Of a stretch of DNA of 7,514 nucleotides, positions 1-4,877 are shown piece by piece. The DNA comes from an uncultured Eubacterium sp. (GTDB lineage: Bacteria > Bacillota > Clostridia > Oscillospirales > Acutalibacteraceae), in the NCBI GenBank assembly GCA_945980015.1, contig CAMFQI010000050.1, positions 1 through 7,514 on the forward strand, written 5' to 3'. Below the pieces are notes generated by a model. It was not told the origin of the DNA. It made no database searches and was given only the letters and a program-made list of their open reading frames with translations. The first letter of the stretch is position 1. Each line of letters opens with the position of its first letter. Both the position numbers and the translations under genes were made by a program.

Positions 1-2
1 GT

Positions 3-2027
3 ACTGATGTGTATGTTGCACATTATGAGGGAGGGTATAAGGATACCTTTAGCGGAACTTCTGCATCAGCTCCCTTTGTATGTGCTGCCGCTTCGTATGT
101 CTTAATGCAAAACAATAGTTTAAATTTTGATGAGGTTAAAGAAAAGCTACAAAAAGCTTGTATTCCTATTCAGGAAACAAATAGCAAAAAATGGTCCGGT
201 GCCGGTTTAATTAATTTTTATAATCTAATTGAAAACGAGGAATATGTTAGCCCGGTATCGTTTAATTATGAAAGCGGTGATTATACAGAGGATATTAGCC
301 TCGAGATGAATTGCCCTGACAGTAATACAAAAATATATTACACTACCGACAACACTATTCCCAGTAAAACTAATGGTACGGAATATACAAAGCCGATAAC
401 AATTTCAAAATTCACTCGTATTATTGCCGTTGCTTATGATAATACATATAAGGTTATTACCTCTAAAAACAAACACCACAGTACATATAACACCTGCGAG
501 TTCAGAATTATAAAGAATGCAAGTGAAAGTGATTTTGAAATAAATGAAAAGGGAGTAATCACAGCATATAACGGTAGTAACATGGCAATAGTTGTTCCTG
601 AAACCATAAATGGAATTACTCCCACAGAAATTGGTGAAGGTTGCTTTGAGAACAGCGAAATTATATATGTAGAACTTCCTGATTCTATAACACTTTTGGG
701 TAAAAATGCTTTTGAAAACAGCAAGATAGAATATATTTCTGCAAAGGGTGTTAATTCTATTGGTTCGTATTGCTTTAGTTATTGTACTAACTTAGCTTAT
801 GAATATTTGCCTAATGCCAAAAGAATTTATGACTATGCATTTCAATCTTGCGGCTTGTTAACTGATTTTTCATTTAGAGAATCTGTTGAAAGTTTAAGTT
901 TTGGCTGCCTTAGAAATACAGGTTTGTCTTCAGCTGAATTTCCTAATGTAATTAGTCAGGAGAGTGCATTTGATTCTACTCCGATAACAAAGGCGTCGCT
1001 ACCGAAAATTAAAAATCTTATAGGTGGATTTAATAATTGCTATTATTTAAGTGAGGTTGAAATTCCAAATGTATTTTGGATTGAGGATGCTCCTTTTGCA
1101 CATTGCTATTCTTTAACAGAACAGCTGGATTTTTCGAAAATTGAATATGTATGGAATGATGGCTTTATGAATTCCTGCTTTAATAAAATAGATTTACCAA
1201 ATTGTATTCAGGTAGCGGATGGTGCATTTTATAACTCCAGAGCAGTTACAATAAATCTTCCGGCTTGTAAGTCAGTATGCAGTAGCTTTGGTGAGAATTT
1301 ATTTATCGACGGTATGTCACCACTTCAAAATGTATATATGCCCAATGTAGAAACAATTACTGCTGGTACTTCAAGCAGAGTGTTTATAAATTGCTTTGAG
1401 CTAAAGGGTATTTATCTTCCGAAAGTAGATGAACTACCAACCTTTGAAGTTACCGAGAGAGGTATGAAGATTTATAATACGGAGCCTAAAACCGAGGCAA
1501 AATTAGAGTATATTTACACTCCTCGTGCAACAAAGCTTAATAGCTATTACTGCGATTTAAGTGTGTTTGAAAATTTAAAATTTGTTTATGCTCCGAATTT
1601 AACCTATTTGGATTTTAATGTAACGTTTCCAAGCAACGATGGTTGCACCTTCTTTTTCTCATCAAAGCTAACTGAATTTTCTGTTCATAAAGATGCAAGA
1701 TATAACATTATTGCGGAAAGTGGTTCGGTTGCTGAAAAATGGGCAACAACTACCGATTATTCATATCAAATTATGAGTAATTTTATCCCGTCGGAATCAA
1801 TTTCCTGTAATGGTTTTGATGATAATGATTTTATTTATACCTCAACAAACGGTGATGAAATTAAATTTCCCATTTGGCTGGTTGAAAATATGTGGCACGA
1901 CTATCTGCCTATCAATGAACATCCCGATTATATGACTCATGGATATATATTTGATGTTGTTAATGATGACTTTATCAATGCCAAAGATTTTGCCAAAATC
2001 CATCATTTATCAAAATATGGTTGGTAA
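3..2027 (+). CDS. C-terminal part of a secreted subtilisin-like (S8) protease with BspA-like leucine-rich repeats and a dockerin-like tail (5' partial)
   Basis: The frame is open to the left edge, so the GTG at 9 is an internal valine codon and the true start is outside. Residue numbers below count from that codon. The subtilase motif GTSASAP (residues 16-22) holds the catalytic serine (Ser18, codon 60-62); the Asp and His of the triad must lie upstream. Residues 82-160 (pattern IYYTTDNTIPS...GTEYTKPI) match a chitobiase/hexosaminidase C-terminal type beta-sandwich. Residues about 195-560 are irregular BspA-like LRRs of about 23 residues with recurring 'LP/FPN', 'AF' and 'C..L' positions. Near the end, DVVNDDFINAKD (649-660) fits one dockerin/EF-hand calcium loop, with D649, D653, N657 and D660 in place but Val at the usual third ligand. 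No LPXTG motif is present. I infer an extracellular protease that binds a surface or polymer. Native substrate and anchoring partner are unknown. It is convergent with the conjugation operon. Confidence 0.88.
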   Translation, partial: TDVYVAHYEGGYKDTFSGTSASAPFVCAAASYVLMQNNSLNFDEVKEKLQKACIPIQETNSKKWSGAGLINFYNLIENEEYVSPVSFNYESGDYTEDISLEMNCPDSNTKIYYTTDNTIPSKTNGTEYTKPITISKFTRIIAVAYDNTYKVITSKNKHHSTYNTCEFRIIKNASESDFEINEKGVITAYNGSNMAIVVPETINGITPTEIGEGCFENSEIIYVELPDSITLLGKNAFENSKIEYISAKGVNSIGSYCFSYCTNLAYEYLPNAKRIYDYAFQSCGLLTDFSFRESVESLSFGCLRNTGLSSAEFPNVISQESAFDSTPITKASLPKIKNLIGGFNNCYYLSEVEIPNVFWIEDAPFAHCYSLTEQLDFSKIEYVWNDGFMNSCFNKIDLPNCIQVADGAFYNSRAVTINLPACKSVCSSFGENLFIDGMSPLQNVYMPNVETITAGTSSRVFINCFELKGIYLPKVDELPTFEVTERGMKIYNTEPKTEAKLEYIYTPRATKLNSYYCDLSVFENLKFVYAPNLTYLDFNVTFPSNDGCTFFFSSKLTEFSVHKDARYNIIAESGSVAEKWATTTDYSYQIMSNFIPSESISCNGFDDNDFIYTSTNGDEIKFPIWLVENMWHDYLPINEHPDYMTHGYIFDVVNDDFINAKDFAKIHHLSKYGW

Positions 2028-2040
2028 CAGCTTCGCTGTT
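2026..2040 (+). terminator. Small hairpin directly at the protease stop codon
   Basis: AACAGC, a TTC loop and GCTGTT form a perfect 6-bp stem starting inside the TAA stop codon. Only a short T stretch (TTT) follows, so on its own it is a weak terminator. It may protect the mRNA 3' end or simply precede the much stronger hairpin that begins 13 bases later. Confidence 0.3.
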
Positions 2041-2052
2041 TATCATATAGGG

Positions 2053-2106
2053 TAGCAAGAAAAAGGAACTGACAGGTTTAGACTTGTCAGTTCCTTTTTC
2101 TTGCTA
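2053..2106 (+). terminator. Strong, probably bidirectional intrinsic terminator (25-bp hairpin)
   Basis: Arms 2053-2077 and 2082-2106 pair over 25 bp with one G-U wobble (2075/2084) around a TTAG loop. The GC-containing core (2065-2077 with 2082-2094, starting GGAACTGACAGG) is flanked by five A on the left (2060-2064) and five T on the right (2095-2099). That is the layout of a Rho-independent terminator usable from both sides. On the minus strand the wobble becomes an A-C mismatch, so the + direction is favoured. It lies 25 bases after the protease stop and should end that transcript and back up termination of the converging conjugation operon. Confidence 0.88.
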
Positions 2107-2168
2107 ATAATTGAACATAGATATAGATAATAATATTGCTTATACCTATACAAAGAAACTTAATAAAT

Positions 2169-2212
2169 GAAAAGTGAACGATAATTTTGATTGCTCACTT
2201 TTCTATTTTTTT
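2169..2212 (+). terminator. Second intrinsic terminator, rightward
   Basis: GAAAAGTGA (2169-2177) pairs perfectly with TCACTTTTC (2195-2203) around a 17-base loop. The stem can be extended inward by one C-G pair after an A-C mismatch. A run of seven T (2206-2212) follows after TA. This fits a Rho-independent terminator on the + strand, in tandem with the stronger one about 60 bases upstream. Confidence 0.65.
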
Positions 2213-2245
2213 GTGACTTATATCGTTACAGGTATAACCTTAGTG

Positions 2246-2279
2246 GTCAAACCACATACAAAAATGTATGCGGTTTGAC
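2246..2279. repeat. 15-bp inverted repeat (possible operator or RNA hairpin)
   Basis: Arms 2246-2260 (GTCAAACCACATACA) and 2265-2279 (TGTATGCGGTTTGAC) match except at one position, around an AAAA loop. The odd pair is A-C when read on the + strand but a G-U wobble when transcribed from the minus strand, so a minus-strand RNA would fold better. No T run follows on either side, so it is not a standard terminator. The left arm can alternatively form a smaller hairpin, GTGGT-CAA-ACCAC (2243-2255). The right arm ends inside the -35 box of the adjacent promoter candidate, which suits an operator. Confidence 0.7.
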
Positions 2280-2304
2280 AATATACTTATTTACTCTTTA
2301 TACT
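2275..2304 (+). promoter_or_regulatory. Sigma-A-type promoter candidate pointing rightward (antisense to the conjugation operon)
   Basis: A consensus -35 TTGACA (2275-2280) is followed by an 18-bp spacer and TATACT (2299-2304), which matches the TATAAT -10 box at five of six positions. Transcription would start near 2311 and run into the 3' end of the hydrolase gene on the opposite strand. No sense gene lies downstream. The -35 box overlaps the right arm of the 15-bp inverted repeat. Similarity to consensus is seen directly; activity is inferred, and AT-rich intergenic DNA yields false promoters fairly often. Confidence 0.5.
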
Positions 2305-2332
2305 CTTAATCCCCAAAAATATGGCTTTTGTG

Positions 2333-2354
2333 AAAAAAACAGTTAATAATTAAC
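2333..2354 (-). terminator. Weak AT-only hairpin with T run after the hydrolase gene
   Basis: GTTAATAATTAAC (2342-2354) is a 13-base perfect palindrome about a central A. On the minus strand it is followed by TG and a run of seven T (A run 2333-2339 on +). It starts 7 bases after the hydrolase stop codon, the right place for a terminator. The stem has almost no G-C pairs and would be unstable, so the call is tentative. Confidence 0.25.
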
Positions 2355-2361
2355 AAAAAAT

Positions 2362-4086
2362 TCATAAATTTAGCTTTTTGCCGTTTTCCCAACCCCAAGC
2401 AAAGCCTTTGAAATCTTCAACCCAACTTTCGAGGGATTGTACCTTTACTGTGCCGGAAAGATTGTGTATAACCTGACCGTTTCCGATATAGATACCCACA
2501 TGACCATAAGGGTTAGATGCATAACCGTAAACCGTGGCTCCCACAGGTATATTGCTCCAATCACTTGATACTGCCCACATATCAGCGGCGCATAACGCAC
2601 AATGAGCCGAGCCTCGTGAGCCTGTAACAGCTTGGTACACATCAGCAACCCAAGCCTGACAGTAGCCGGAGCCTGCCGAAATACCGTAGCTTTGATAATT
2701 AGTCGCAACGGCTACGATTTTCTTTTGAGTATCGTTTACCGTTTCATCATCAAAATCTATTGAGCCAATATCAATTTTACTTGTGTTGTTACCAACATTG
2801 AATATGATTGACGCCCATAGCCTATCGTTCTTTTCGCTCATAAGCTCGTCAAGGTATTTATTTTGCTCATCATCAAAGTAATACTGACTTGCTATTTCAC
2901 TTGCCGTTTTGCCTAATATGATGATTGTTAATACCTTAATTTTTGTTTTGACAACGGTTATAATTTCGTTACCGTGTTCGTCGGTAGATTTTACTTCCTC
3001 TGTTTTGGTGCGTTCCTCCGATTTGGTATCAATAATGTTCATATCCCAAAAGATATTCAGCAGTATTGATTTCTTGCTTTCGTCAATGGTTGCTATCTCC
3101 ATAGGGTTATCCTTATCGGTAGTAACCTTGACCGCATATACTGCGAGAATATCTTTCCAATTCGCCTTGATGCCGTTTATCTCAACCTCGTCATAATTTC
3201 CTTGTGACTTGATTTCATCAATTTTCGAGTCATATTCATTATTGATTTCCTGAATTACGCTTGAGATATTCATTCCAGTTTTCGATGTTTCTGTTGAAAA
3301 GAATATACCGTAAAACGAGCTTGCAAGAGCCGCAAAAAGACACAAAAGAATAATTACCACAACAGATACCCAACCGCCTGCAATAACGGCAGATACAAGG
3401 CTTTTAGCCGCCGTATATGCCACTTTAAGTGCTTTGCTCAAGAACTTAATAAGAAGTTGAACAAATCTTTTTGTTTCCTTTGCAGTTTGCTTTAACCGTT
3501 CTGCTGCCTTGCGTGATTTTTCAGCCGTTTTAGTTACTGCAATAGCATTTGTTTGAGCTGATTTCTTAACCGCTTTTGCAGAGGCTTTTTCTATTGCTTT
3601 TTTTGATGCCCTTTGTGTTGCCTTAACGGTTTGTGCGTTTCCTGTTTTAATGGTGTTATTAGCCTGCTTTGGCGGATTTTTTACAGGAGGTTTCGGTGTT
3701 TCTGCTTGCGAGCTGAAGGTAACATCTGCATTGACAGTATTTTGCGTTTCCTTAACTGTGCGTTCTGCCTGCTGTGCTTTCCTGCGAGCCTTAACATCTT
3801 CAAGCGTCATTTTTGCGGTTTCAGTATTTTTCTTTGTTTCTGCAACACTTTTTCTGCCCTTGCGGTTAAATTCATAGACGGCGTAATCTGCGCCGTCTTT
3901 TGCTTTTCCCTGCACCTTTTCAACTGCGTACTGTTCAGGAGAGTTTGAATTAGTTTGCTCGGTGGCATTATTGATTTTTTCTTTTGTACGAACACCGACA
4001 TCTTTTATTTTTTCATTGACAATACCTATATTCTCCGAGGTCTTAATAACGGTTTCAGCCGTTTGCTTAATCTTTATGTTTGACAT
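2362..4086 (-). CDS. Membrane-anchored CHAP/NlpC-P60-type peptidoglycan hydrolase of the conjugation module (CD1108-like)
   Basis: The 574-residue product starts at ATG 4086, preceded by GAGG with 7-base spacing. Residues 1-210 are a hydrophilic, Lys/Ala/Thr-rich, probably partly helical segment predicted to be cytoplasmic. One strong membrane span follows at about 230-262. Residues 275-455 (from SSVIQEINNEY, including ILAVYAVKVTTD) resemble the linker of CD1108-type proteins in Tn1549-like elements. The C-terminal domain (about 463-574) has the cysteine-protease-fold pattern with likely catalytic Cys476 (GYCQAWV), His529 (YGHVGIYIGNG) and a polar residue near His541-Asn542, then a WGW motif (564-566). 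Two further cysteines (496, 499) lie between. I see no lysozyme-like glycosidase domain, unlike two-domain hydrolases such as Tn916 CwlT. The inferred job is local opening of peptidoglycan for the secretion channel; whether it acts as endopeptidase or amidase cannot be told. It is the last gene of the visible operon. Confidence 0.85.
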   Translation of the reverse strand: MSNIKIKQTAETVIKTSENIGIVNEKIKDVGVRTKEKINNATEQTNSNSPEQYAVEKVQGKAKDGADYAVYEFNRKGRKSVAETKKNTETAKMTLEDVKARRKAQQAERTVKETQNTVNADVTFSSQAETPKPPVKNPPKQANNTIKTGNAQTVKATQRASKKAIEKASAKAVKKSAQTNAIAVTKTAEKSRKAAERLKQTAKETKRFVQLLIKFLSKALKVAYTAAKSLVSAVIAGGWVSVVVIILLCLFAALASSFYGIFFSTETSKTGMNISSVIQEINNEYDSKIDEIKSQGNYDEVEINGIKANWKDILAVYAVKVTTDKDNPMEIATIDESKKSILLNIFWDMNIIDTKSEERTKTEEVKSTDEHGNEIITVVKTKIKVLTIIILGKTASEIASQYYFDDEQNKYLDELMSEKNDRLWASIIFNVGNNTSKIDIGSIDFDDETVNDTQKKIVAVATNYQSYGISAGSGYCQAWVADVYQAVTGSRGSAHCALCAADMWAVSSDWSNIPVGATVYGYASNPYGHVGIYIGNGQVIHNLSGTVKVQSLESWVEDFKGFAWGWENGKKLNL

Positions 4087-4090
4087 AAAA

Positions 4091-4098
4091 CCACCTCA
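4091..4098 (-). promoter_or_regulatory. Ribosome binding site of the hydrolase gene
   Basis: TGAGGTGG on the minus strand lies in the 12-base gap between the sortase stop and the hydrolase ATG; its GAGG core is 7 bases from the ATG. It directly follows the sortase TGA, and its first three bases make a second in-frame TGA. Translation of the two genes is therefore probably coupled. Confidence 0.7.
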
Positions 4099-4824
4099 TC
4101 AATCAACGAGCTTTGCCACTACAACAAATCTTCCGTTGTCCTGTGAATATTCACAAGTTGATAAGGTAATGAGCTTATCCCCGTATTCTGCATCAATGCC
4201 TGTGTCATAAAGAGATAGAGCCTTGCACTTTTCAATATAGGCTTTGTATTCTTCTTCTGTGCTTGCATTTACGAAGTTATAATATTCAAAACTGTTGCTT
4301 TCGTAGGCCACAGTTTTGAAAACGGCAATAACCTCATACTCTCTATGCTCTAAAACTGTATCTATGATAATGTTTTTATGCTTTTCATAGAAATGTTTAC
4401 TCTTGTAATTAGTTAGCTCGTTAAACATTGATTTGTTTTGCATATTGTGTCCGTAGATTACAATATTGTCAGATTGCATATCGCAATCCTCCTGCATATA
4501 TGGAACACCGAAACGGGAGTATTCCTTGTTGAAATTGTGATTTAGATAATAGTTAGGATTGTCTTTTGAACGCATTACAGGATAGTTGATGTTTGTCCCA
4601 TCTATCTTTATCCAAGCCATAAAATCACTGTTTTGCTTATATAAATCCGAGTATATACCAAGAGAGTATATATCGTTGGAGTTATCGTCAACAATGTCCT
4701 GTATTTCTTCAAAATCGTTCATCTGTTTTTTATCCTCAATATTTTGAGTGAGTAAAAAATATGTGCTGACCGCAAAAATTGCAGTCAGCATGATAAGGGC
4801 AAAAACGCATAATTTCTTTTTCAT
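4099..4824 (-). CDS. srtB: Class B sortase (cysteine transpeptidase)
   Basis: The 241-residue product has an uncleaved signal-anchor at residues 4-26 (KLCVFAL...YFLL), placing the enzyme outside the membrane. Features of the class B fold appear in order: FMAWIKIDGTNINYPVM (68-84) and NYYLNHNF (91-98), then catalytic His126 in IYGHNM, Cys224 in LITLSTCEY and Arg232 in GRFVVVAKL near the C terminus. Length and arrangement are those of a complete enzyme. Sortases cleave a sorting signal in a secreted protein and join it to peptidoglycan or another acceptor. No LPXTG- or NPQTN-like substrate is visible in this window. The start at 4824 is fixed by AGGAGG 8 bases upstream. It sits between virB4 and the hydrolase gene, which suggests that it anchors a surface protein of the conjugation machinery encoded further along the element. 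Confidence 0.93.
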   Translation of the reverse strand: MKKKLCVFALIMLTAIFAVSTYFLLTQNIEDKKQMNDFEEIQDIVDDNSNDIYSLGIYSDLYKQNSDFMAWIKIDGTNINYPVMRSKDNPNYYLNHNFNKEYSRFGVPYMQEDCDMQSDNIVIYGHNMQNKSMFNELTNYKSKHFYEKHKNIIIDTVLEHREYEVIAVFKTVAYESNSFEYYNFVNASTEEEYKAYIEKCKALSLYDTGIDAEYGDKLITLSTCEYSQDNGRFVVVAKLVD

Positions 4825-4832
4825 TTCTTCTA

Positions 4833-4838
4833 CCTCCT
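4833..4838 (-). promoter_or_regulatory. Strong ribosome binding site of the sortase gene
   Basis: A full AGGAGG on the minus strand is 8 bases upstream of the sortase ATG. It starts only four bases after the T run of the terminator-like hairpin at the end of virB4, so RNA that reads through carries a fresh, strong initiation site. Confidence 0.85.
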
Positions 4839-4841
4839 GAG

Positions 4842-4877
4842 AAAAACCGAGTGAGGCTGTTAAGCCTCACCCGGTTT
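4842..4877 (-). terminator. Intra-operon terminator-like hairpin with the virB4 stop codon in its loop
   Basis: On the minus strand, arms 4877-4863 and 4858-4844 form a 15-bp stem with one G-U wobble (core ACCGGGTGAGGCT). The four-base loop is TAAC, whose TAA is the virB4 stop codon. The stem runs into five T (4846-4842), the usual tail of a Rho-independent terminator. Read on the + strand, the wobble becomes a mismatch and no T run follows, so it works in the operon's direction only. A ribosome finishing virB4 would cover the left arm, so termination may depend on translation. It probably lowers expression of the sortase and hydrolase relative to virB4. Confidence 0.75.

Larger units (their letters stand above)
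2028..2361. other. Convergent intergenic region without a convincing gene
   Basis: These 334 AT-rich bases separate the protease stop (2027) from the stop of the oppositely oriented hydrolase gene (2362). They contain two intrinsic terminators, a 15-bp inverted repeat, a promoter-like sequence and a weak AT hairpin, each listed separately. The only start with an open frame that I noticed is ATG at 2321, which gives 10 codons before TAA and is not a credible gene. I found no integrase, clear attachment-site repeat or structured RNA family that I recognise. Confidence 0.8.

Noticed and set aside
9..11. GTG as the real start of the protease gene
   Set aside because: The frame is open further left, and the product would begin just before the catalytic serine without the rest of the protease domain.
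434..724. Open frame on the minus strand opposite the LRR region
   Set aside because: It is a shadow of the protease coding frame with no recognisable domain or ribosome site.
3..2027. The protease as substrate of the adjacent sortase
   Set aside because: Its C terminus has no sorting motif, hydrophobic stretch or basic tail; it ends in a dockerin-like loop and a short HHLSKYGW tail.
2012..2324. AAAATATGG direct repeats (2012-2020 and 2316-2324) as attachment-site cores
   Set aside because: The nine-base match is AT-rich, flanking bases differ, one copy lies inside the protease coding region and there is no integrase nearby. Chance is likely.
2321..2353. Ten-codon open frame starting ATGGCTTTTGTG downstream of the promoter candidate
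   Set aside because: It is very short, with no ribosome site and no recognisable leader-peptide pattern.
3613..3948. Cys/Phe-rich open frame on the + strand
   Set aside because: It is the reverse reading of the Lys/Ala-rich N-terminal part of the hydrolase. Its composition is explained by that and no domain is seen.
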